The translations under genes were made by a program, and so were the position numbers. Below are positions 1 through 7,725 of a stretch of DNA of 64,000 nt, one piece after another. Position 1 is the first letter of the stretch. Every line of letters begins with the position of its first letter. This DNA comes from an uncultured Bacilli bacterium (GTDB lineage Bacteria; Bacillota_I; Bacilli_A; RFN20; CAG-826): the NCBI GenBank assembly GCA_944363525.1, contig CALVUF010000001.1, positions 242,497 through 306,496 of the forward strand. Reading direction: 5' to 3'. The notes under the pieces are model-generated. The model was given only the letters and a program-made list of their open reading frames with translations. It was not told where the DNA came from and ran no database searches.

Positions 1-843
1 GCCATCGGTGATGGCGCTTGAAGCCGGGATTAATTGCAATTGCGGGTTTTCCTGGTCTTCGTCGGATTCGGCGTACCAGACGGCGTTGTCGCCCACCGCC
101 GATTCGACGGTGAGAATCCGGGAGGCGACGTTGGCATCCGATTCAGAAAGAGAGTATTCATCGCCTTCTTGCCGGTTAGCCCAGACGACCAACAGGGTCG
201 TGGTCCCAGGGGTGGTCTCCCCGGTTTCCTCATCGGTCGTATCCTCAGTGGTGTTATCGACGCAGTAATCGATTAAGTTGAGGAAGGCCTCTTTGTATTC
301 ATCGCCTTCTTGAAGGGGAACGACGACGACCGGGACCTTGTATTGCCCCATGTCGATGTTCTCGATCCTAGCTTCTTGCCCGTCGATCAGATCATCGAGG
401 ACGTCGGCGTCCGGATAGTCGTCATGGGTGGTGTCGGAAGCGCCTAAGGCATAGTCCCCACCAGAGAAGGCGAGGTATTGCTGCAAATAGGTGTATTGGG
501 TTTCCGAGTCATCGGCGGCCCGTAAGGAAACGGCGATGGTGTCGTAGCCTTCGGACTTGACCTCGTACTCGCTCATGCCCCAGTTGTCGAGACGGGAGGA
601 GACCTCGTCGGCCAATTCTTCGATGACCGGGTTGCCGGAGGCATCGAGATCGGTCGAATCAAGGAAATCGGAGTAGTTGCCGTCTAAGCTCCCTTCGACG
701 TAATGGGAGGCTTTGAAGTAAAGCGTGCGTCCGTCGGCATAAGCCAAATCGGGGTTCAGGTTCTCGATCACCGGCGCGGTGGCGGCCCCGACGCCGATAA
801 GGGCGGCGGCGCAGAGGATGATGTAGGATATATATCGGCGCAT
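1..843 (-). CDS. secD: Protein translocase subunit SecD (or SecDF), N-terminal part
   Basis: The frame is open to the window edge, so only the first 281 residues are seen. It begins MRRYISYIIL followed by one hydrophobic segment (about residues 3-25), then a large acidic extracytoplasmic region containing a SecD-like stretch (IEELADEVSSRLDNWGMSEY, then an EGYDTIAVSL segment). SecD forms a membrane complex that uses the proton motive force to help SecYEG-exported proteins leave the membrane. The first transmembrane helix followed by a long periplasmic-type P1 domain fits the family, and secD/secDF near ruvAB is a common firmicute arrangement. The extracytoplasmic region is rich in Asp, Glu and Thr (for example around residues 205-225), which is unusual. 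The start at 843 is preceded by a GAAAGGAAA ribosome binding site. The assignment rests on short similarities read by eye, and whether SecF is fused cannot be seen. Confidence 0.7.
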   Translation of the reverse strand, partial: MRRYISYIILCAAALIGVGAATAPVIENLNPDLAYADGRTLYFKASHYVEGSLDGNYSDFLDSTDLDASGNPVIEELADEVSSRLDNWGMSEYEVKSEGYDTIAVSLRAADDSETQYTYLQQYLAFSGGDYALGASDTTHDDYPDADVLDDLIDGQEARIENIDMGQYKVPVVVVPLQEGDEYKEAFLNLIDYCVDNTTEDTTDEETGETTPGTTTLLVVWANRQEGDEYSLSESDANVASRILTVESAVGDNAVWYAESDEDQENPQLQLIPASSAITDG

Positions 844-869
844 GTTGTTTCCTTTCGATTCAGCGATGA

Positions 870-899
870 ATTATAAATAATTCAATCTGACGAAGTAAA
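870..899 (-). promoter_or_regulatory. Candidate promoter of secD
   Basis: On the minus strand TATAAT (870-875) lies 18 bases after TTTACT (894-899), about 27 bases before the secD start codon, leaving room for the GAAAGGAAA ribosome binding site. A second possible pair lies slightly upstream (TTGATG, 17 bases, TATGCT). Prediction by eye. Confidence 0.45.
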
Positions 900-1100
900 G
901 CATACTATCGTCGCTTTGCCCCATCAAGGACATTTTGAATTGGCTTAATAGAGGCAAAACGCCGGTCAAAACTGATTTTCTTTAGGCTTCGGTACGGCCG
1001 AAAGCCTTGGGAGTCAAAGGTCAGGCTCGCCCCAGCACTGGTTAAGATATTAATCGGCCTCTTTGTTTGCGATGAGATCGAAAAAAGAATTCCGAAGCAA

Positions 1101-1130
1101 AGACCCAAAAACGCCGGTTATCGGCAAAAA
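1101..1130 (-). terminator. Weak candidate terminator after ruvB
   Basis: On the minus strand a short GCCG/CGGC hairpin (1113-1125) is followed by GTTTTTGGG. The stem is only 4 bp, so it may not stop RNA polymerase efficiently. Location just past ruvB fits the end of the ruvAB operon. Confidence 0.3.
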
Positions 1131-1155
1131 CGTTGCAATAAGCAAAAGAACGGAT

Positions 1156-2160
1156 TTAAAACAGCAGCACCTGATGGGTGATATGCAAATGGGCGTAGGC
1201 CTTTTCGGTTGCCACCCTCCCCCGCGGGGTCCGATTGATAAGCCCCGACATCAAAAGGTAAGGCTCGCAGACATCCTCAAGATTCGCCACTTCCTCCCCA
1301 ATTGAGGCGGCAATGGCTTCTAGCCCGACCGGGCCGCCTTTGAATCTCTCAATGATGGTCCGAAGATATTTGGTGTCGACCTCGTCTAAACCGATATCGT
1401 CGATATGGAGGGCGTCAAGGGCCTTCTTCGCGTCCTCGACCCCGATTTCGTCTTTTCCTTCAACCGTCGCATAGTCGCGGACCCGACGGTAGAGTCGGTT
1501 GGCGATCCGAGGCGTTCCCCGGGATCTTGAGGCCAACAACTTCGTGGCCTTCGGATCAATCGGCATATTCAAGACCTTGGAGGTCCGCTTGATGATCTCG
1601 CCTAATTCCTCGGGGGAATAGAAATCGATCTTCTCGGCGATGCCGAACCGAGCCCGTAAAGGAGCCGAGAGACCGCCGCTTCGGGTGGTGGCCCCGACTA
1701 AAGTAAAAGGCGGCAAAGGCATCGAGATGACTTTGCTTCCCCCAGCCTGCCCGACGACGATCGAGAGGTTGAAATCCTCCATCGCCCCGTAAAGCACTTC
1801 CTCGACCGCCCGAGGGAGGCGGTGGATCTCATCGATGAAGAGGACGTCGCCGGCTTCTATTTCCGAGAGGATGGCGGCCAAATCGCCTGGCCGCTCGATG
1901 GCCGGCCCATTGACCAATTTGATCTTCCCACCCATCTCGTTGGCGATGACGTAGGCTAAGGTGGTTTTCCCTAAGCCCGGTGGGCCATAAAGCAAGGTAT
2001 GGTCAAGCGTTTCCTTGCGGGCTTTGGCGGCCTTGATGAACACCGAAAGCCGCTGCTTAAGTTCGCTTTGCCCGACGTAATCCTGGAGCCATTGGGGGCG
2101 GAGGCTTAACTCCGAGGCGTCTTCGCCCTTTTCCTTGTGGGGGTCGTTGATCCGTCCCAT
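1156..2160 (-). CDS. ruvB: Holliday junction branch migration ATPase RuvB
   Basis: RuvB is the hexameric AAA+ motor that, with RuvA, drives branch migration of Holliday junctions during recombinational repair. At 334 residues it is of normal length. It has the N-terminal [12 protein letters not shown] segment, Walker [10 protein letters not shown] near residue 60, Walker B LFIDEIHR near residue 107, sensor [18 protein letters not shown], and the C-terminal winged helix ([13 protein letters not shown]). Its start codon overlaps the last base of ruvA, so the two are translationally coupled. Confidence 0.97.
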   Translation of the reverse strand: MGRINDPHKEKGEDASELSLRPQWLQDYVGQSELKQRLSVFIKAAKARKETLDHTLLYGPPGLGKTTLAYVIANEMGGKIKLVNGPAIERPGDLAAILSEIEAGDVLFIDEIHRLPRAVEEVLYGAMEDFNLSIVVGQAGGSKVISMPLPPFTLVGATTRSGGLSAPLRARFGIAEKIDFYSPEELGEIIKRTSKVLNMPIDPKATKLLASRSRGTPRIANRLYRRVRDYATVEGKDEIGVEDAKKALDALHIDDIGLDEVDTKYLRTIIERFKGGPVGLEAIAASIGEEVANLEDVCEPYLLMSGLINRTPRGRVATEKAYAHLHITHQVLLF

Positions 2161-2720
2161 CAGCGTTTCCTCAGTTTCTGCAAGGCCAGGCGCAGTACTT
2201 CGCCTTGATCGAGCCCCGGCTCATTGATCGAGGCCAAGGCGTCATCGATTTCCTTGGATTTGAACCCGAGCCCCTTAAGGGCCAACTTGACGTCATCATA
2301 GAGGGCGGAATCGGGTCCGGAGCCCCCGGTGACCAATTTCCCTTGGAGGTCAAGGATGATCTGGGCGGCGGCTTTCGGGCCGATGCCGGGCAGTTTCTTT
2401 AGATAAGCGGTGTTATTGGAGGAAATGGCTTTGAATAAGTCCTCGGCGTTGGTCTGCGACAAAGCCGACAGGGCGGTCTTGGGGCCGATCCCTTTGACCG
2501 AAAGCAATGATAAGAACGCCTCTTTCTCCAATTTCGAGGCGAAGCCGGCTAGATAATGGTCGTCCTGGGTGATGACCTCATGGACATAGAGGAAAGCCTC
2601 TTGCCCCAAGGAATATTCGCTTGGCCTAGCGACCAAAAGCTCAAAAGCGATATCGCCTAAGCTTAGGGCGATGGAATTAGCCGAAACATCGACTATTTTG
2701 CCGTTTAAAGAATAGATCAT
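2160..2720 (-). CDS. ruvA: Holliday junction DNA helicase subunit RuvA
   Basis: RuvA is the tetrameric subunit that binds four-way junctions and loads RuvB. The 186-residue protein has the N-terminal OB fold ([19 protein letters not shown]), two helix-hairpin-helix motifs ([16 protein letters not shown] and [16 protein letters not shown]) and a C-terminal RuvB-contact domain ([16 protein letters not shown]). No clear Shine-Dalgarno precedes the start. The stop codon of a 30-codon ORF lies only three bases upstream, so initiation may depend on translational coupling. Confidence 0.97.
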   Translation of the reverse strand: MIYSLNGKIVDVSANSIALSLGDIAFELLVARPSEYSLGQEAFLYVHEVITQDDHYLAGFASKLEKEAFLSLLSVKGIGPKTALSALSQTNAEDLFKAISSNNTAYLKKLPGIGPKAAAQIILDLQGKLVTGGSGPDSALYDDVKLALKGLGFKSKEIDDALASINEPGLDQGEVLRLALQKLRKR

Positions 2721-2723
2721 AAC

Positions 2724-2816
2724 TCAAAGCAGGAATGCGAGGAGGACGAAGAGCAGACCTAAGCCCGCCCCGATAAGAGGCAAGGCGACGTCGACGAATC
2801 CGTTCTTTCCTTCCAT
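2724..2816 (-). CDS. Putative 30-residue membrane peptide upstream of ruvA
   Basis: A short frame begins MEGKNGFVDV and continues as an unbroken hydrophobic helix of about 20 residues rich in Leu, Gly and Ala, ending in LAFLL. It fills the interval between obgE and ruvA, starts 28 bases after the obgE stop and ends 3 bases before the ruvA start, which itself lacks an obvious ribosome binding site. A GGGG run lies about 12 bases before its start. It could be a genuine single-helix microprotein or only a coupling ORF that brings ribosomes to ruvA. No family recognised. Confidence 0.45.
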   Translation of the reverse strand: MEGKNGFVDVALPLIGAGLGLLFVLLAFLL

Positions 2817-2844
2817 AAAGATATTTTACCCCAAATGAATGCGT

Positions 2845-4113
2845 TCAGGATACGTATTCGAAGACGAATTCGCCGATCCGGACCTCATCCCCGTCGGTCG
2901 CGCCTTTTTGCTTAAGTTCCTCGTCGACCCCGATCGAGGTGAGATAAGAAAGCAATTGCGACACCCCTTGGTCGGTCGAGAGGTTGATGAGGTTGTATCG
3001 CTCCATCACCTTCTCGCCATCAATGATGAAGAGGTGGGCGCTTGGATGGGTGATGATAAAGGGCTTTTGCTCGGTTTTGGTGGCGTCGTAGACCACTTCG
3101 TCTTCTTTCGAATAAAGCGGGTATTGCGGGGTTTTCCTTAGCAAATCGTAGGCTTTATAGAGCAATTCCTTGACCCCTTCCTCGGTATAGGCCGATAGCC
3201 CAATCGAGGTGATCCCGGTCTGCTCATCGAAACGCTTCTTGCGTTCTTCCGCCCCTTCTTCGTCCATCTTCGAGGCGACGATGAGCTCGGGTCGGTTCTC
3301 GAGGCCCGCCCCGTATTCGGATAGTTCTTTCCGAATGGCCAAATAGGCTTCGTAAGGATCCCGTTCCCCATCCATGGCCACCAAATGGACCAAGACCCGG
3401 CATCGCTCAATATGGCGTAAGAAAGCGAAGCCAAGCCCTTTGCCCTGGCTCGCCCCCTCGATCAGCCCCGGCATATCGGCGACCACGAACTGGGCCGAAC
3501 GGTCCGGCAAGGTCGCCACTCCTAAATTCGGGACTAAAGTAGTGAAAGGGTAATCGGCGGTTTCGGCGTTGGCCCTTGAAAGCAAGTTAAGCAAGGTGCT
3601 TTTGCCAACGGATGGGAAGCCAATCAAACCGACGTCGGCGAGCAATTTCAATTCCAAGACCAGTCTTTTCCGTTCGCCCGGATGGCCGTTCTCGGCGATT
3701 CGGGGGATCCGAAGGCGGCTGGATTTGAAGCAGGCGTTGCCCCGCCCCCCTCTTCCGCCTTTGGCCGCGAGATATTCGTCGCCGTCATTGACGAGGTCGG
3801 CTAAGACCTTGCCGGTCGCCTCATCCTCGATCATCGTCCCGCAGGGGACGTAGGCATAGACGTCGGGCTGGCTGGCCCCGAACCGGAGCTTCTTGTCGCC
3901 TTTGCCCCCGTCTTTGGCCTCGATGACCTTCGAATGGCGGTAAGCCAAAAGGGTATTGACGGTCGAATCGGCCTTGATGATGACCGAGCCGCCCCGTCCC
4001 CCATTACCACCATCGGGGCCGCCTTTGGGCATGTTCTTTTCCTGCAAGAAGGAGATGGCCCCATCCCCGCCTTTGCCGGACCTTACCTCGATGACCGCGC
4101 GATCGATCAGCAT
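2845..4113 (-). CDS. obgE: Ribosome-assembly GTPase ObgE/CgtA
   Basis: Obg is an essential GTPase that binds the 50S subunit and links ribosome maturation with growth and stress. The 422-residue protein shows the glycine-rich Obg fold (GKGGDGAISF, GGPDGGNGGRGGSV, GGRGGRGNACFKSS), then the G domain with G1 GFPSVGKST near residue 165, TTLVPNLG, G3 DMPGLIEGAS and G4 ASKMD. A C-terminal OCT domain (about 350-422) ends the protein, as in Bacillus Obg. It overlaps the upstream glycosyltransferase gene by 7 bases, so both are probably on one transcript with ruvAB. Confidence 0.97.
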   Translation of the reverse strand: MLIDRAVIEVRSGKGGDGAISFLQEKNMPKGGPDGGNGGRGGSVIIKADSTVNTLLAYRHSKVIEAKDGGKGDKKLRFGASQPDVYAYVPCGTMIEDEATGKVLADLVNDGDEYLAAKGGRGGRGNACFKSSRLRIPRIAENGHPGERKRLVLELKLLADVGLIGFPSVGKSTLLNLLSRANAETADYPFTTLVPNLGVATLPDRSAQFVVADMPGLIEGASQGKGLGFAFLRHIERCRVLVHLVAMDGERDPYEAYLAIRKELSEYGAGLENRPELIVASKMDEEGAEERKKRFDEQTGITSIGLSAYTEEGVKELLYKAYDLLRKTPQYPLYSKEDEVVYDATKTEQKPFIITHPSAHLFIIDGEKVMERYNLINLSTDQGVSQLLSYLTSIGVDEELKQKGATDGDEVRIGEFVFEYVS

Positions 4114-4859
4114 AACCCCTCCTTCTCTTCCGGACTAAGGAAGTAATTATTCTTGTTTTTCTTTATCCGCCCTAAGTCGGCCCAGAACTGCTTGCTGGCC
4201 GAGGCGAAGGAGACCGAGCTCGCCGCCTCGTTATTGAACCAGCGGACCGGGATCCGCTTGATCTTGAAGCCGTTGAGGGAAAGGAAATAGCAAAACTCGA
4301 CGTCGAAGGCGAACCCGTCGACGATCTGATGCTTAACCATCAACTTGGCGACTTTGGTCTTGAAGCACTTGAACCCGCATTGGGTATCATCGACCCCTTT
4401 GAGATGGAAACGGAGTTTGACCAGCACCTTCGAGCCGAAATGGCCAAGTCTCCGAATGAAGGGCCGTTTGTTCTGAACCGAGCCTTTCATATCCCGGTCG
4501 CCGATGAAGGCGTCATACTCCTGAATGATCGGGTAAATCGCGGAAAAAGCGCTTAAATCGGTCGCGAGGTCGGCGTCGAAGAAGAGGACATAGTCGGAAT
4601 CGCTATATTCGATACCGCGCTTGACCGCCCGTCCCTTCGCCCCTTGTTTAGTGAAAGGCAGCATTTTGACTTGAGCCGGACAGGACTTAAGCCCGGATTC
4701 TAAAGCCGCTTGCTCCGCCTCGCTTGAGCCATTGGGGACGATCAAGACGTCATAGGTCAGGTTCGGAAGCGAATCGAAATAGGGGATGATCTTCGCTTGC
4801 AGGTTATCAAGCAGCAAGGAAGTCTGATTTTTGATGGGGATAATGACGGAAAGCTTCAT
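4107..4859 (-). CDS. Family 2 glycosyltransferase, dolichyl/polyprenyl-phosphate glucosyltransferase-like
   Basis: The 250-residue protein has a GT-A fold start (MKLSVIIPIKNQ), the metal-binding DXD motif in FFDADLATD near residue 95, and the DTQCGFKCF motif near 162 typical of ALG5-like dolichyl-phosphate glucosyltransferases. In that family the enzyme moves a sugar from a nucleotide sugar to a lipid phosphate at the cytoplasmic membrane face, supplying glycosylation of glycolipids or surface polymers. No transmembrane tail is present, so the membrane part may be elsewhere. The start codon sits 9 bases after a TATAAT box with no ribosome binding site, suggesting a leaderless mRNA. Exact sugar and lipid are unknown. 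Confidence 0.8.
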   Translation of the reverse strand: MKLSVIIPIKNQTSLLLDNLQAKIIPYFDSLPNLTYDVLIVPNGSSEAEQAALESGLKSCPAQVKMLPFTKQGAKGRAVKRGIEYSDSDYVLFFDADLATDLSAFSAIYPIIQEYDAFIGDRDMKGSVQNKRPFIRRLGHFGSKVLVKLRFHLKGVDDTQCGFKCFKTKVAKLMVKHQIVDGFAFDVEFCYFLSLNGFKIKRIPVRWFNNEAASSVSFASASKQFWADLGRIKKNKNNYFLSPEEKEGLC

Positions 4860-4868
4860 AGCCCGGCC

Positions 4869-4874
4869 ATTATA
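4869..4874 (-). promoter_or_regulatory. -10 box giving a leaderless glycosyltransferase mRNA
   Basis: TATAAT on the minus strand ends 9 bases before the start codon of the glycosyltransferase gene. Transcription would begin within about three bases of the ATG, and no Shine-Dalgarno is present. This would be the promoter of the GT-obgE-ruvAB unit. Confidence 0.5.
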
Positions 4875-4889
4875 TCGCCTAGGCTAGGA

Positions 4890-4930
4890 AAAGTAGAGAA
4901 AAAGCCCAAGGAAGCGGAATCCTTGGGCTT
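4890..4930 (-). terminator. Rho-independent terminator of the starch lipoprotein operon
   Basis: An 11-bp perfect stem (AAGCCCAAGGA with TCCTTGGGCTT, 4902-4930, 7-base loop) lies just after the amylase stop and is followed on the minus strand by TTTCTCTACTTTT. Confidence 0.9.
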
Positions 4931-4938
4931 GAAGCCTA

Positions 4939-7725
4939 TTAAGCTTTGACGACGATGGCCGATAAGGCCGGCAAGGAGGTTTGGCTCGCCCCGTTATAGG
5001 AGGCAAGGACCTCGCCCTCGAGCCCTTTCGCTCCGACCCCGGCATCGTTGAAGTTGATGGCGACTTTGATCGTCGTCCCTCCCAACGTTCGGGTGAAGGT
5101 CAAGACGTTATCGGCTAAACCTGAGGCGACGAAGTCGGCGTAGGCCATCGACCCCGTCCGGAGAGCTGGCTCGCTGGTCTTCAGCCCGATGAATTCCTTC
5201 ATCGCCGCGAAGGTCGAATCGGGGTCCGCTTGCTGGGTATCGGCCGCGACGACGGTGGCCGAGGCGTTGAAATCATCGAGTTTGACGGTCATGCCCGACC
5301 CGGTGACGCCGTATTCGGTGGCCAAGCTGCCGTCGCCGACTTCTTGGCCTTGTGACCATTTCATCGGCTGGCGGTAGTAAAGGTCGCAGTAATCGGATCC
5401 GTCATGGACGCCGTCGGGGAAGTTGCCGGCCATCCCGAGCTCATCGCCGTAATAGATCCAGGTCAAGCCGGGGAACATGAGTTCAGCAATCTTGACGAGG
5501 TTGGAGGAAGTGAGCATCTTGGCGTAGCTGTTGGCATCGACGTTGCCCTGGGCTTGGATCCCCGAGCCATCGCCGGTCCCGGCGACCCGATTGATGACCC
5601 GGGCGATGTCGTGGTTCGAGGTGAATAGCCCCGGCAAGGAGGCGTCGCCCCGGTATTCGTCGTAGACCTGATAGACGTCGATGAAGTTCCAATCGTTGTC
5701 GTAGGCCTTGTCGAGGAGGCCGTCTTCCCCGTTCCGGGAGCCGTTGCGGGTGCTCGAGTCGGAGGAAGCGCTATACCGGGAGGAGTTGGTCAGGAAGGCT
5801 TTGGCGGTCCCGAAGGCGTTATTGGTGTTTTTAAGCCCGGTCGCCGCGGCCGAGGTGAGGTTGAAGTAGGAATAGAAGTCGAACATCGAGTCGAAGGACT
5901 GGTAATAGGGGGCGACGTGGTAGGCGTGGCCGTCGAAGTTCTCCCCGACGAAGAAGGCGTTGGGGTATTCGGACTTGATGGCCTCGTTGAGGTCGTCGAA
6001 GAACTCGAGGTTCTTGGAAAGGTCGGAGGAATAGTTCTCCCCTTCGGCGGTCACGTCGTAAATCAAGGTGTCGCCGTCGGTCGAGGATACCTCGTCGGTC
6101 ATGTAGATGTGCTTGACCGCGTCGAGGCGGAACCCGTCGACCCCGAGCTCGCACCAGCGCTTGCTCATGTCGATGACCGCGTCGCGGGTCGCTTGGTAGG
6201 AATAGTTGAGCTCGGGCATGCCGGAGCCGAACTTGGCGTAGAAGGAATAGGCGTGGTCGCCATAGGGGTACCAGTAGTTGTCTTGGTTGATGTGGTCGCC
6301 GTCGACTTCGTGGTTGCCCCATTGGTAATAGCCGCGGTAATCGGGGTTGAGGTTGGCCGATTCGATGAACCAGTTGTTGGCGGTCGAGGTATGGTTGAGG
6401 ACTAAGTCCATCACCACCTTCATTCCCTTCGCGTGGGCCTTCGCGATAAGCGAGAGGTAATCGGCCATCGCCGTTTCCTCACTCACGACCCCGTTGTTGG
6501 CTTTGGCGGACGGCGATTCCTTCGAGCCGAACTTCGGGTCGACCTTCGAGTAATCGGAGATGTCGTAGCCATGGTAGGAGCCGCTTAACTGGATCGGGGT
6601 GAGCCATAAGGCCTTGACCCCGAGGTCATCAAGGTAATCGAGTTTCTGCTCGATGCCATAGATATCGCCGAAACCATCGCCATCGGAATCGGCGAAGGAG
6701 GAGACCATGATCTGATAACCGACCCCGACGTCCTCGAATGCCGGCGCGGTCGCCATGTCCTTATGCTCGGCGTCCCAGTCGACGTCGTCATAACGGGAGT
6801 CGCCATAGGTGACGTTGGTCCCGTCGTCATCGTCGAAGGGCGAACCCTCGACCGTGACGGGCCGGTTGGACAAGGATCGCTGAACCTGGTCTTGGACGAC
6901 GAAGGCGTGGTAGGCGGTCCCGCCGTTTTCTAGCGGCAAAGCATAGTTGGACAGGGTGACGAAGAAATCGCTCCCATCGTTGGTCCAGAACTCGCTGTCG
7001 GGGGCGTCCCGGGTGCTGGTCTTGACGATCTGGAGCCCGATCGCGGTGGAGCCGGCGAAGCTCATCGGGATGGTGTCGAATTCCTTGTTGGCATTGTCCC
7101 AACCCGATTCGTAGGTGGCGCTTAAGTCGATGTCAATATAGGCCCCGCCGAAATCGTCGACCTCAGCTCGACCCGATTCCTTGCCGACGAAATCGAACTT
7201 ATGGCCTTCCCCGGCTTTTGGCTGGTAAGGCCAAGCCCAGACGTCCCAATCGGCATAGTAAGTTGGGGAGTTGCCGTAACGGTAGTAATGGAGATAGAAA
7301 TGATTATCCTCACCGCTCTTAGCCAAATCGGCCATATAAGCGTCTTTCTCTTCCTCAGTATGGACCGGAGTGCTTTGGGTGGCGTAGCGGGCATATAAAA
7401 CAAGGTTATCGGTGATGGTCAAAGGGAAACTGACCCCAGTCCCTTCCTTGCCCATCTTCTTGCTCGAATCGTATTCCGAGCACCATTCGACGAAGGAATG
7501 GCCGGATAACGAGGGATCGACGGTCGGGGCCGCAAGCTTATCGCCCCCTTTGACCTTGATGGTCTTGGTGGCGATATACCCTTCGCCCGGGTTCAGGTAA
7601 ACCGTATAAGTCGCCCGGGTATCGACGGCGGTCGGGTCATAAGTCCCTTCCGGGTTATGCTTGTCGCAGGCGGTGGCCAAGGTTAAGACCGCCACCCCAG
7701 CCAAAGCCAAGGGAAGCTTTTTCAT
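4939..7725 (-). CDS. Surface lipoprotein alpha-amylase with CBM41-like module (GH13)
   Basis: This 928-residue protein starts with a lipoprotein signal peptide (Cys20 in LTLATAC). A Listeria-Bacteroides-type repeat follows (about 38-115), then a CBM41/PUD-like starch-binding module (about 142-290; HYYRYG, WDVWAW, FWTNDGS), then a GH13 catalytic barrel (about 335-840). The four GH13 regions are intact: DLVLNH at 440, GFRLDAVKH with nucleophile Asp535, FVGENF with acid/base Glu595, and SNHD with Asp706. A C-terminal beta domain follows. It should cut alpha-1,4 links of starch outside the cell, giving maltodextrins for the MalEFG importer. It is the last gene of the four-gene operon and overlaps the preceding gene by 4 bases. 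The amylase versus pullulanase or cyclomaltodextrinase specificity is not decided by the motifs. Confidence 0.9.
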   Translation of the reverse strand: MKKLPLALAGVAVLTLATACDKHNPEGTYDPTAVDTRATYTVYLNPGEGYIATKTIKVKGGDKLAAPTVDPSLSGHSFVEWCSEYDSSKKMGKEGTGVSFPLTITDNLVLYARYATQSTPVHTEEEKDAYMADLAKSGEDNHFYLHYYRYGNSPTYYADWDVWAWPYQPKAGEGHKFDFVGKESGRAEVDDFGGAYIDIDLSATYESGWDNANKEFDTIPMSFAGSTAIGLQIVKTSTRDAPDSEFWTNDGSDFFVTLSNYALPLENGGTAYHAFVVQDQVQRSLSNRPVTVEGSPFDDDDGTNVTYGDSRYDDVDWDAEHKDMATAPAFEDVGVGYQIMVSSFADSDGDGFGDIYGIEQKLDYLDDLGVKALWLTPIQLSGSYHGYDISDYSKVDPKFGSKESPSAKANNGVVSEETAMADYLSLIAKAHAKGMKVVMDLVLNHTSTANNWFIESANLNPDYRGYYQWGNHEVDGDHINQDNYWYPYGDHAYSFYAKFGSGMPELNYSYQATRDAVIDMSKRWCELGVDGFRLDAVKHIYMTDEVSSTDGDTLIYDVTAEGENYSSDLSKNLEFFDDLNEAIKSEYPNAFFVGENFDGHAYHVAPYYQSFDSMFDFYSYFNLTSAAATGLKNTNNAFGTAKAFLTNSSRYSASSDSSTRNGSRNGEDGLLDKAYDNDWNFIDVYQVYDEYRGDASLPGLFTSNHDIARVINRVAGTGDGSGIQAQGNVDANSYAKMLTSSNLVKIAELMFPGLTWIYYGDELGMAGNFPDGVHDGSDYCDLYYRQPMKWSQGQEVGDGSLATEYGVTGSGMTVKLDDFNASATVVAADTQQADPDSTFAAMKEFIGLKTSEPALRTGSMAYADFVASGLADNVLTFTRTLGGTTIKVAINFNDAGVGAKGLEGEVLASYNGASQTSLPALSAIVVKA

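Larger units (their letters stand above)
844..1155. other. Gene-free interval between secD and ruvB
   Basis: These 312 bases hold the secD promoter and a weak hairpin after ruvB. Small open frames here (for example minus strand 905-1108) have no ribosome binding site and no recognisable protein. I looked for SRP RNA, tmRNA and T-box signatures and saw none. Confidence 0.5.

Noticed and set aside
905..1108. 67-codon minus-strand frame between ruvB and secD
   Set aside because: No ribosome binding site, no family resemblance, and it sits in a likely untranslated interval.
4107..4859. Glycosyltransferase considered as part of a polysaccharide locus
   Set aside because: It is a single gene in a housekeeping operon with obgE and ruvAB; no flippase, polymerase or other transferases are nearby.
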